A DNA stretch of 17,376 bases from BTRG01 sp036986275 (GTDB taxonomy: Bacteria; Pseudomonadota; Gammaproteobacteria; Acidiferrobacterales; SZUA-150): NCBI GenBank assembly GCA_036986275.1, contig BTRG01000053.1, forward strand, positions 1 through 17,376, written 5' to 3'. The position numbers and the translations under genes were made by a program. The notes beneath the pieces were generated by a model. The model saw nothing but the letters and a program-made list of their open reading frames with translations. It searched no databases and was not told the DNA's origin. Each line of letters opens with the position of its first letter. The stretch's first letter is position 1. Below, in pieces: positions 7,093-15,264 of this stretch.

Positions 7093-7350
7093 ACAGGATT
7101 TACAGGATGAACAAGATAAAACCTGAAATACTTTAACAACCGTTCTCATGTAAGACATTTTACGCCTGTCCACTTTACCCTCTACCGCTTGGGTGTTTTA
7201 TATTTTCAAAAACAGGATTAACTGGTTAGAATAACTCAACGCAGCGTTTTTTATACAACTAAACAATAAATGTATAAGTTAAGTTTTATGAGCAAGCATT
7301 GCCCATATGTTTAATAATTTTTCTTGGCTTGTTAATCCCGTAAATCTTGT
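7093..7350. repeat. Degenerate ACAGGATTTACAGGAT-type repeats in inverted arrangement
   Basis: The AT-rich gap between the convergent prmB and acyl-CoA synthetase genes carries three related segments. A plus-strand copy at 7093-7114 matches the reverse complement of 7329-7350 at 19 of 22 bases. A shorter, more diverged copy lies at 7212-7227. Each is built of 9-10 bp units of the kind ACAGGATTT / ACAGGATGA / ACAAGAT, a simple intergenic repeat type that I recall from many unrelated bacterial genomes. On the right, GCTTGTTAA also occurs twice (7327-7335, 7355-7363). No open reading frame or transposase is present, and the rest of 7053-7370 shows no other structure. Confidence 0.6.
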
Positions 7351-7370
7351 CTTAGCTTGTTAAGGCAAAT

Positions 7371-9065
7371 TTAACCCTTACACGCCGCCTCACTGGCAAA
7401 CATCTCTTCTATCTCTGCCGCATATTTCTTCTCTATCACATGGCGCTTGACGCTGAGCTTGGGTGTCAGGCATCCGTTTTCCACGGTCCAGGGTTCGGGC
7501 AATAATTTGATATGACTGATCTTGGTAAAGCCGGGGAAGTCCTTGAGCTGGGCATTGGCACGTTTGCAGGCCTCGGCCTCGTCTTCGATGTCGGCCACTG
7601 CGATCAGCCCCAGCTTGGAACGGCCTTCACCTATAATCATGGCATGCTGGAAGACGGTATCGGAAAGAATAGCGGCCTCGGCATCGGCGGGCGGTACCTT
7701 TTCGCCATTGAGCATGACGATGATCTCCTTTACACGCCCTGTAATAAAAATACGCTCATCGTCTTCGATACGTACGACGTCTCCAGTATGAAGCCAACCC
7801 TCTTCATCAACGGCATCCTTGGTGGCCTCGGGGTTGTTCCAATAACCCTTCATGACATTGGGGCCACGCGTCAATAATTCACCGTTCGCTTCGGTGCGCA
7901 CTTCCACATCACGCAGAGGCATGCCGACAGAAAAAGGATCATTATTACTGACACGGTTAAAACATATAACCGGTGAAGTCTCGGTCAGGCCATAACCATG
8001 CAGGAAAGTAAAGCCCAGGCCGATAAAGGTTTCAAGCAAATACGATGGCATGGGCGCGCCACCAATCAACAGCAAACGTATCCTGCCACCTAAACGGTTG
8101 CGCAGTTTCTTGCCGACCAGGTGATCCAGTACCGGCCACAACAGATTATCAACAAACGATGCCTTGCCCTGGTAACGTCGCCAGCCTATGGCCACGGCCT
8201 TATTAAACAACACGCGCTTGAAGGCGCTTTTGGACAGGCCGTCCTGCACCTTGCTGTAGATGCGCTCGAAAATGCGTGGTACGCAAACCATGATGGTCGG
8301 CCTGAGATTGACCATGTCCTCACTGAGTTCAAGTATGCTGCGGGCAAAGCTGGTCTTGGCGCCCTTGCAGATGCAGGAGTAATACCCCACCGTGCGCTCG
8401 AACATATGTGACAATGGCAGGAAGGACAGGAACTCATCCTGATCGGTGATTTCATGACAGGCCTCAGACAGGGCCAGAACATTGGAAAGCATGTTTTCAT
8501 GTGTCAACATCACGCCCTTGGGTCTGCCCGTGGTGCCGGAGGTATAAACAATGGAGGCCAGATCATCGGCGCCACTGTCGGCCTGTTTGAAGGGCTGGCC
8601 GGCCTCGGGTAACCAGTCTTTCAAGGCTATAGCCTTGTCATGATCCGGTGTGTTATCGACACAGATACAACGCTTGATACCCATGGCCAGACTGGAGATA
8701 TCGGGCCATAGGCTGCCATCCCCCAATAACATCAAATGCACGCCGGCATCATTCATACACCAGGCCATGTTGTCGGGTCTGTCGTTATAGAACAACGGCA
8801 CCAGCACCAAGCCCATGCCCAGCGCGGCCTGATCATACACAACCCACTCAATACTGTTCTTGAGGCAGATAGCAACACGATCGCCGGGCCTCAGGTCTTC
8901 TTTTATCAGGGCCGTCTGCCAACGACCGGCCTCCACGGCTACCTGTTGCCAGCTCATTTCCTGCCAACTCGCACCGTCAAACTGACTATAGGCTATACGC
9001 TCGGGCGTGAGATTAACGCGTTGATAAAAGAGGTCGGACAGATTGCGTGCTTGTTCAATATACAT
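7371..9065 (-). CDS. Long-chain acyl-CoA synthetase (AMP-forming)
   Basis: This enzyme activates free fatty acids to acyl-CoA through an acyl-adenylate, supplying the beta-oxidation enzymes encoded just upstream. The 564-residue product has the ATP-binding motif YTSGTTGRPKG (174-184), the adenylate motif YGLTET (358-363), TGD (427-429), the hinge segment GRVKE (443-447) and a C-terminal LTPKLSVKR with the catalytic lysine. Its closest type is the FAA1-like group of long-chain synthetases; I would not equate it with E. coli FadD. Two ATGs lie 6 nt apart. The downstream one (9065) is preferred because GAAAAGGG directly abuts the first ATG and would leave it no spacing. It is the last gene of the operon, 35 nt after the fadJ-like gene. 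Chain-length preference cannot be read from the sequence. Confidence 0.93.
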   Translation of the reverse strand: MYIEQARNLSDLFYQRVNLTPERIAYSQFDGASWQEMSWQQVAVEAGRWQTALIKEDLRPGDRVAICLKNSIEWVVYDQAALGMGLVLVPLFYNDRPDNMAWCMNDAGVHLMLLGDGSLWPDISSLAMGIKRCICVDNTPDHDKAIALKDWLPEAGQPFKQADSGADDLASIVYTSGTTGRPKGVMLTHENMLSNVLALSEACHEITDQDEFLSFLPLSHMFERTVGYYSCICKGAKTSFARSILELSEDMVNLRPTIMVCVPRIFERIYSKVQDGLSKSAFKRVLFNKAVAIGWRRYQGKASFVDNLLWPVLDHLVGKKLRNRLGGRIRLLLIGGAPMPSYLLETFIGLGFTFLHGYGLTETSPVICFNRVSNNDPFSVGMPLRDVEVRTEANGELLTRGPNVMKGYWNNPEATKDAVDEEGWLHTGDVVRIEDDERIFITGRVKEIIVMLNGEKVPPADAEAAILSDTVFQHAMIIGEGRSKLGLIAVADIEDEAEACKRANAQLKDFPGFTKISHIKLLPEPWTVENGCLTPKLSVKRHVIEKKYAAEIEEMFASEAACKG

Positions 9066-9100
9066 AGCCATCCCTTTTCAGATTTGAACCCGGGTAGCGA

Positions 9101-11116
9101 CTAGGCAGCGCCGTCCCCCATCAAACCCTCGTCTGACCAGCCCGAATCCGGGCTGAATCGCTTGCCGTATTCTTCTTGTAATCGGTACAGACTGTGGCTG
9201 ACGCCCTCGCGACCCGTCACCGCGGCATAATGCAAAGGGCCACCGCGAAATGGTGCGAAACCAGTACCATACACCATGCCGGCATCCACTGCATCGGCAT
9301 CGGTCACCACGCCTTCTCGCAGACAGGCCATGGATTCATTTAATAAACGCATGGTCAGGCGCTCCGCGATTGGTAGTGACGCACTGCGTGTCGGTGGTTT
9401 CTGCGGCAGGCCCTTTTTGTCGTAACCATAAAATCCTTTACCTGACTTCCTGCCGAGATCACCACGTCCAACCATCTCGCGCAATTTTTTCGGAACAGGG
9501 ACACCCAGGGGCTCGGCCAGTTCTTCGGCAACGGATAGACAAATATCCAGGCCCACGGTATCGGCCAGATGTATCGGCCCCATGGGCATTCCAAATTTCA
9601 AGGCCGCGTTATCAATCTCAGTCAACGATACACCGTCCTCGACCAGCATCATGGCCTCAATGAGATAAGGCATCAGAATACGATTCACCAGGAAGCCGGG
9701 GCTGCTTTTGACATCCAGTGGCAACCGTGCAAGCGCTACGGTAAAGGCGCGACCCCGTGCAAGGCTGTCTTCGTCGCTCTGCGCACCGCGCACTATCTCT
9801 ACCAATTGCATCTTGGCCACGGGATTAAAGAAATGCAGGCCGATCAGGCGACCCGGGTTTTGCAGGCCCTTGCCGATATCCTCCAGCGGGATGCCGGAGG
9901 TGTTGGTGGCCAATACTGTATGGGCCGGGACTTTCTTTTCTATGTCGGCAAAGACTTTCTGTTTGATCTCAAGATTTTCAATAATGGCCTCTATCACCAG
10001 GTCGGCACGACGCAATCCGTTACCGGCCAGATCCGGGTACAGGCGGTCCATGGCCTCCTGTATGGCAATAGGCGCCTTGAGTTTCTTTTTGAATAATTTA
10101 TGCGCATGTTTAACCGCGCGGGCAAGTGCCTCGGGTTTCATATCCTGCAGACTGACATGGAAGCCCTTGAGGGCGGCCCAGGCGGCAATGTCGCCCCCCA
10201 TAACGCCGGCGCCAACAATATGAACGCGCTTGATATTATGCGCTACACCACGTCCATGTTTTTTCAGCCCCTCGCCTAACAGAAAAACACGCACCAGGTT
10301 ACGGCTGGTGTCACTGGTCAGCATTTCACCCAGTGAGCGGGCTTCTTCTTCCTGACTGGCGCCACGTCGCCATAGATCCAGTATGCGATAGGGCGCGGGA
10401 TAATGCTCCTTTCTGGCCTTGCCTTGCAGTTGGCGCCTGACCAGATTCGCGACCAGGGGCCGTAACGGCGCCTGGTTTAATATGCGCTTGCGCCAGGCCA
10501 GCTTTCTGTTGATGGGTTTGGCAATCAAGGCCAGCGCTGCATGCATCAGATGCCGTTTCGGTGCGACCACATCCACCAAGCCGATACGCCTGGCGGCCCT
10601 GGCGCTGAGACTGCGGCCTGTGAGCATCATATCCAGTGCCGACAGTGGCCCTACCAAGGGGGGCAGCCTCACCGTACCGCCAAAGCCCGGGTGTATGCCC
10701 AGGCGCACTTCCGGCAGGCCTATGCGGGTAGTAGGGTCTTCCAGGGCCACGCGGTAATCACAGGCCAATGCCAGCTCCGTGCCGCCGCCCAGGCAGTTGC
10801 CGTTTATTACCGCCACTGTCACACTGGTCTGGGCGGCGATCTTGTCTAACACCATTTGCCCAGCACGGGCCAATTCAGTAGCCTCATCGACATCCTCGAT
10901 ATGCTGGAATTCATGGACATCGGCACCAAGAATAAAATCCCTGGCCTTGGCGGAACGTATGATCACTCCCTTGGGGGGCTTTTCCGCCAGACTCAACAAT
11001 AAGGTGTCGAGCTCGCTCAATACTTCTCGCGACAGCACATTAGCGGATTGATCGGCGACATCCAGGTTGAGCGTCACGACATCTTCATGCTCTTCCTTGG
11101 TCCAGTGCTTGCTCAT
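9101..11116 (-). CDS. fadJ: Fatty-acid oxidation complex alpha subunit (enoyl-CoA hydratase / 3-hydroxyacyl-CoA dehydrogenase)
   Basis: This bifunctional enzyme hydrates 2-enoyl-CoA and oxidises the 3-hydroxyacyl-CoA with NAD+. The N-terminal crotonase domain has FILGADV (61-67, oxyanion-hole region), Glu114 in GGGTELAL and Glu136 in IGLPEVRLG, equivalent to the two catalytic glutamates of FadB. The dehydrogenase domain starts near residue 296 with GAGVMG (302-307) and has the catalytic His428 and Glu440 in GLHFFNPVAKMQLVE, followed by two C-terminal 3HCDH-type domains. The length is 671 residues, against 714 for E. coli FadJ and 729 for FadB. The ATG at 11116 overlaps the thiolase stop as ATGA, indicating coupling; a start 57 bp upstream would add residues encoded inside the thiolase gene. 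Thiolase-before-alpha order matches fadI-fadJ rather than fadB-fadA. The fadJ name is by similarity and order. Confidence 0.93.
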   Translation of the reverse strand: MSKHWTKEEHEDVVTLNLDVADQSANVLSREVLSELDTLLLSLAEKPPKGVIIRSAKARDFILGADVHEFQHIEDVDEATELARAGQMVLDKIAAQTSVTVAVINGNCLGGGTELALACDYRVALEDPTTRIGLPEVRLGIHPGFGGTVRLPPLVGPLSALDMMLTGRSLSARAARRIGLVDVVAPKRHLMHAALALIAKPINRKLAWRKRILNQAPLRPLVANLVRRQLQGKARKEHYPAPYRILDLWRRGASQEEEARSLGEMLTSDTSRNLVRVFLLGEGLKKHGRGVAHNIKRVHIVGAGVMGGDIAAWAALKGFHVSLQDMKPEALARAVKHAHKLFKKKLKAPIAIQEAMDRLYPDLAGNGLRRADLVIEAIIENLEIKQKVFADIEKKVPAHTVLATNTSGIPLEDIGKGLQNPGRLIGLHFFNPVAKMQLVEIVRGAQSDEDSLARGRAFTVALARLPLDVKSSPGFLVNRILMPYLIEAMMLVEDGVSLTEIDNAALKFGMPMGPIHLADTVGLDICLSVAEELAEPLGVPVPKKLREMVGRGDLGRKSGKGFYGYDKKGLPQKPPTRSASLPIAERLTMRLLNESMACLREGVVTDADAVDAGMVYGTGFAPFRGGPLHYAAVTGREGVSHSLYRLQEEYGKRFSPDSGWSDEGLMGDGAA

Positions 11117-12414
11117 GCCACACCCCCCTGGACCTTTACCAGCATGGCGCCACCCTGGCCACCCCCTATACATAAGGTGGCGATGCCCGTACCCCCGCCC
11201 TGACGCCGCAAGGCAAGCAGGGTGTGCAAGACTATACGGGCGCCAGTGGCGCCTATGGGATGACCGCAGGCAATAGCACCGCCCTGAGGATTCAATTTAT
11301 TCATATCCATTGAACCCAATGGTTTGTCCATTGCCAACTCATTGCGCGCATAATCAGCGCTGTCCCAGGCACGCTGGCAACCCAGCACCTGTGCGGCAAA
11401 GGCCTCATTCAATTCCATATGATCCACGTTCTGCATGGTCAAGTCATTACGCTGCATTAAGCCGGCCACCGCATGCACCGGCCCCAGGCCCATTTGCCTC
11501 GGATCCACTCCGGCCCATTCATGATCTACCAGTTCGCCCATGATTGTCAGATTATGTTGTTTCACTGCTTCTTCGCTGGCCAGCACCAGCATGGCCGAAC
11601 CGTCGGTAATTTGTGAACTGTTAGCTGAAGTCACGGAACCGTATTTCCTGTCGAATACGGGGCGCAACTTAGCCAGTTTCTCGAGACTGGAATCACGGCG
11701 CATGCCATCATCTTCTTTATAAAACCTGCCGGCGGCATCAAACAGAATCTCGACTTCTTCATCCATCACACCACCATCAAACGCAGCAGCCAACCGCTGG
11801 TGACTTTGCAAGGCAAAGGCATCCTGTTCATCACGGGTAATCCCAAAGCGGTCGGCCATGATCTCGGCGGTTTGTCCCATGGATAATTTTACCAACGGAT
11901 CACTCAGGCCTAACAATAATGTAAATACCGGCTTCAATAGCGCCGGTCGCAGGGCGGCAATATTTTTAATCCGCGCCACTGGATTACGGGCACGCATGAG
12001 TCCGGCCAGCCAGTTCACCATGGCGGCATTCCATTGTATGGGCGCGCGACTCATGACCTCGGTACCGCCCGCCAGAATCAGGTCGGCATAGCCCAGGGCA
12101 ATACGTTCGCGGGCGCTGGCCAGGGCCTGCAGGCCGGATGCGCAATTACGCTGTACCGTATAGGCAGGCACACGCTCGCCACAACCCAAACGCAAGGCGA
12201 TTATACGAGCGATATTGGCTTCATCCGGCGCCGGTATCACACAACCTACTATGACTTCATTAACCTCTTCCGGCACAAAGGCCTGGCGGGCGAATATGGG
12301 ACGCGCGGCGGCCACCGCTAGATCGGCCGCACTGAAGGGCCCGGTCTGTCCCCGCGCCTTCAGGAACGGGGTGCGTGCGCCATCCACGACATAGACGGGT
12401 CTTCCCTTGCTCAT
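11113..12414 (-). CDS. fadI: Acetyl-CoA acyltransferase (thiolase), FadI-like beta subunit
   Basis: Thiolase cleaves 3-ketoacyl-CoA with CoA to give acetyl-CoA and a shortened acyl-CoA, the last step of each beta-oxidation round. The 433-residue product has the nucleophilic Cys91 in RNCASGLQAL, the NEAFAAQ motif, the histidine of GHPIGATGAR and the second active cysteine in CIGGGQGGAM. Its length is close to E. coli FadI (436) and longer than FadA (387), which supports the trifunctional-type beta subunit. The start at 12414 is chosen because an AAGGAG (12421-12426) sits 6 nt before it; an ATG 18 bp further upstream would put that site inside the coding region. Its stop overlaps the alpha-subunit start, so the two partners are translated together. 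It could also accept acetoacetyl-CoA. Confidence 0.93.
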   Translation of the reverse strand: MSKGRPVYVVDGARTPFLKARGQTGPFSAADLAVAAARPIFARQAFVPEEVNEVIVGCVIPAPDEANIARIIALRLGCGERVPAYTVQRNCASGLQALASARERIALGYADLILAGGTEVMSRAPIQWNAAMVNWLAGLMRARNPVARIKNIAALRPALLKPVFTLLLGLSDPLVKLSMGQTAEIMADRFGITRDEQDAFALQSHQRLAAAFDGGVMDEEVEILFDAAGRFYKEDDGMRRDSSLEKLAKLRPVFDRKYGSVTSANSSQITDGSAMLVLASEEAVKQHNLTIMGELVDHEWAGVDPRQMGLGPVHAVAGLMQRNDLTMQNVDHMELNEAFAAQVLGCQRAWDSADYARNELAMDKPLGSMDMNKLNPQGGAIACGHPIGATGARIVLHTLLALRRQGGGTGIATLCIGGGQGGAMLVKVQGGVA

Positions 12415-12466
12415 ACCATTCTCCTTAGCCACATTATTTTTCCTTGTTGTGTCCTGGCCGTATCAA

Positions 12467-14896
12467 TTACTCCAGATCCTGAGAAAAATCATCAACCTTG
12501 ATCACTGCGCGTCTCGCCGCATCGGCCTGCTTCACTAATTCGGCTTCGGCCTCGTCAATCACATTTTGTTTAATCCCCTCCGCAAGTATGGCATCCAGGC
12601 CACCCAGGGCGCGTATATGATAATTGATATCGGCCTTGCGCAGTTTTTTGGCGGCTGCTTCGGCCGCGATCACCTTGCCTAAACCATGCTCGACGCGGCC
12701 TATGGCGTCTTCGGAATCCGCGGAGATATACAGCCCTTCAGTCAGGCGCTCACGCGCCTCGGATGGTTGTAACAATACATCGGCCACGGCATGGCCCAGA
12801 CGATCGGAAGGCGGACGAAAATGCCGGCCCAGCGGAAAGATCATGGGCCGCATGATGCTGGCAATCGCTCGATTGGGAAAGTTACGCAGAAACTCATCAA
12901 GCGCCTGTTGGCAGAGATAAAGATTGCGCTCCAGGTTCCATTTTACAAAGGGCAGGTCATCCTTTGGCCGGTCCTGATCCTGGAAGCGCTTCAGTGTGGC
13001 CGAGGCCAGGTATAAATGACTCAGGACATCAGCCAATCGACCAGAGAGTTTTTCCTTACGCTTGAGCGAACCACCTAACACCAACATAGCCATATCCGAG
13101 GCAAAGGCAAAGGCTGCGCTGATGCGCGACAAGTGCTGATAATAGCGTGCCGTCGCGTCGCCCACCGGAGTCGGCGCCAACAGACCACTGCTCAGACCCA
13201 AGAATACGGCCCGCACGGCATTGCTGATGGTAAATCCAAGATGACCGAACAGAGCCCGGTCAAAGGTACGCGAAGCACGATCGTGGTCCTGGTCCCGCAC
13301 GGCTTCCAGTTCCTTGAATACATAGGGATGACAGCGTATGGCGCCCTGACCATAGATAATCAGCGATCGCGTCAGGATATTGGCCCCTTCCACCGTAATG
13401 CTGATAGGCACCCCCTGATACACGCGCCCCAACAGATTATGCGGTCCTATGCAGATGCCGGAACCGCCGCGAACATCCATGGCGTCATTCACGACCTGGC
13501 GCATATGCTCGGTCATTTGGTATTTAGCGATGGCTGAAATCACGGAAGGCTGCTCACCGGCATCCACGGCCCCGGCGGTCATCACCCGCACCGCATCCAT
13601 CATGTAGGTGTAGCCGGCGATACGGGCCAAGGCCTCTTCCACACCTTCGAATTTACCGATAGGCATATTGAACTGGCGCCGTATACGCGCATAGGCGCCG
13701 GTGGAGCGACTGGCCAGCTTGCCTGATCCCACGCCCAGGGCCGGCAACGATATCGACCTGCCCGCAGCCAGGCTTTCCATCAACATGCGCCAACCCTGGC
13801 CCACGCGGTCGGCGCCACCAATAATCCAGTCCATGGGAATAAACACATCCTTACCGCTGTTCGGCCCAACCTGAAAGACAATGTTCAGCGGATTATGCCG
13901 CCGGCCTATCTCCACGCCGGGCGTCTTTGTTGGGATCAGGGCAACCGTAATGCCAATCTCTTCGGTCTCACCCAGCAAATGGTCAGGATCATAAAGCTTG
14001 AAGGCCAGACCCAGGATCGTTGCCACCGGACCCAGGGTGATATAACGCTTCTGCCAATTAAGTCGTATGCCCAGGACATCGGTCTTGCCCTCAAACTCTC
14101 CCTTACAGACAACGCCCGTGTCGGGCATGGCCCCGGCATCGCTACCCGCCTCGGGACCCGTCAACGCAAAACATGGGATTTCCTGACCCTTGGCCAAGCG
14201 CGGCAAATAATAGTCCTTTTGCTGTTCCGTACCATAGTGCAATAACAGTTCGGCCGGACCAAGTGAATTGGGCACCATGACCGTCACCGCTGCCGTCACA
14301 CTGCGGCTGGCAATTTTCATGACCACGGCTGAATGGCCCATGGCCGAAAACTCCAGGCCACCGTATTGCCTGGGGATAATCATGCCGAAGAAGCCCTTAT
14401 CCTTGAGGTATTGCCAGACTTCGGGCGGCAGGTCTTTATGGGTGTGGTTAATCTCCCAGTCATTAACCATGCCGCAGAGTTCATCCACGGGGCCATCCAG
14501 AAAGGCCTGTTCATCGGCAGAAAGGCCAGGCGCCGGTATGGCCAGCAGTTTTTTCCAGTCCGGCTTGCCGCTGAACAAATCGGCATCCCACCATACCGTA
14601 CCCGCTGCCAGCGCCTCGCGCTCGGTCTGGGACATGGCAGGCATGATGTGACGGAAGATTTTCAGCACCCTGTTGCTGACCAGAGCTCGTCGCAAGGGAG
14701 GGGCATTGAGGAGAATGGCCAACAACGCAAACACGCCCCAATACAAATAAAGCAACCACGCAGGGGCACCGCCCAGGAGCGTGTAGAGACCCAGTATGCC
14801 CGCCAGAACCAGGGTGTTAACCAACAACGCAGTGCGCAGGTATGCCAGCACAACGATGACAACGAACAGTACAGCCCACCAGCCGATTCCACCCAT
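12467..14896 (-). CDS. fadE: Acyl-CoA dehydrogenase FadE
   Basis: FadE is the flavin enzyme that introduces the 2,3 double bond in acyl-CoA at the first step of beta-oxidation. The 809-residue product matches the size of E. coli FadE (814), far above ordinary acyl-CoA dehydrogenases of about 380. Residues 7-64 form two or three hydrophobic segments that would anchor it in the inner membrane. The flavin-binding segment ALTGPEAGSDAG lies at 244-255. The catalytic glutamate is probably Glu503 in TVEGANILTRS, followed by YGQGAIRCHPY, a FadE hallmark. A C-terminal region of about 250 residues is specific to this family. AAGGAG (14904-14909) stands 7 nt before the ATG. It is the first gene of the operon, with 52 nt before the thiolase start. 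Confidence 0.96.
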   Translation of the reverse strand: MGGIGWWAVLFVVIVVLAYLRTALLVNTLVLAGILGLYTLLGGAPAWLLYLYWGVFALLAILLNAPPLRRALVSNRVLKIFRHIMPAMSQTEREALAAGTVWWDADLFSGKPDWKKLLAIPAPGLSADEQAFLDGPVDELCGMVNDWEINHTHKDLPPEVWQYLKDKGFFGMIIPRQYGGLEFSAMGHSAVVMKIASRSVTAAVTVMVPNSLGPAELLLHYGTEQQKDYYLPRLAKGQEIPCFALTGPEAGSDAGAMPDTGVVCKGEFEGKTDVLGIRLNWQKRYITLGPVATILGLAFKLYDPDHLLGETEEIGITVALIPTKTPGVEIGRRHNPLNIVFQVGPNSGKDVFIPMDWIIGGADRVGQGWRMLMESLAAGRSISLPALGVGSGKLASRSTGAYARIRRQFNMPIGKFEGVEEALARIAGYTYMMDAVRVMTAGAVDAGEQPSVISAIAKYQMTEHMRQVVNDAMDVRGGSGICIGPHNLLGRVYQGVPISITVEGANILTRSLIIYGQGAIRCHPYVFKELEAVRDQDHDRASRTFDRALFGHLGFTISNAVRAVFLGLSSGLLAPTPVGDATARYYQHLSRISAAFAFASDMAMLVLGGSLKRKEKLSGRLADVLSHLYLASATLKRFQDQDRPKDDLPFVKWNLERNLYLCQQALDEFLRNFPNRAIASIMRPMIFPLGRHFRPPSDRLGHAVADVLLQPSEARERLTEGLYISADSEDAIGRVEHGLGKVIAAEAAAKKLRKADINYHIRALGGLDAILAEGIKQNVIDEAEAELVKQADAARRAVIKVDDFSQDLE

Positions 14897-15264
14897 AAAC
14901 CGTCTCCTTGTTCTTATTTAGTCCACGCCATGTCAGCAGGGTTCAAGGCATTCTATGCCTATTTTTAAGTATGACCTATGCCCTGCAACTTCAACAGCAA
15001 CTAGATTGATTTATCCCCACTCCAGGCCTTGGACGACTTATAAAAACAACCGTGAATTAATCAATAATAAAATACTGGGCTTGTATAACTTACTGTTAAT
15101 TATCGCTAATATTTTTATGGTATCACTTTTTGTCAATTCCTTGAATCATAAAGGGTCGATACTTTTGTATCGCTTCCTGGCGGGTCATTTCGACGCGCCT
15201 CACCTACGGATCGGGGAAACGGGTTAGTGCCGAATCTCCGGCCCCGTTTATTCAAGGAGTTATT
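14897..15264. promoter_or_regulatory. Divergent promoter region between the fad operon and the ketosynthase gene
   Basis: This 368-bp AT-rich stretch must hold promoters for both directions. I cannot place them with confidence: no strong -35/-10 pair at good spacing stands out, and I see no clear FadR- or PsrA-type operator. A perfect hairpin CGATAC-TTTT-GTATCG lies at 15157-15172, and a larger one precedes the ketosynthase ribosome-binding site. A 90-codon plus-strand frame (14955-15227) with one hydrophobic stretch and an AAGG 6 nt before its ATG crosses the region. Its codons lack the GC-rich third positions of the neighbouring genes, so I do not call it a gene. Confidence 0.5.
15217..15249 (+). 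promoter_or_regulatory. Hairpin in the 5' leader of the ketosynthase gene
   Basis: AAACGGG (15217-15223) pairs with CCCGTTT (15243-15249), and directly inside it GCCG (15229-15232) pairs with CGGC (15239-15242). The right arm is continuous (11 nt); the left arm has a 5-nt bulge TTAGT. The structure ends 4 nt before the AAGGAG at 15254-15259, close enough to influence ribosome access. No T tract follows, so it is not a standard terminator. Confidence 0.45.

Noticed and set aside
7093..7350. CRISPR array
   Set aside because: The repeats are short, degenerate, in mixed orientation and without regular spacers, and there are no cas genes.
14955..15227. A 90-codon plus-strand frame with one hydrophobic stretch in the fadE-ketosynthase gap
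   Set aside because: It has a fair AAGG ribosome-binding site, but the codons follow the AT-rich background and not the coding bias of neighbours, and no family resemblance is visible. A small membrane protein is not fully excluded.
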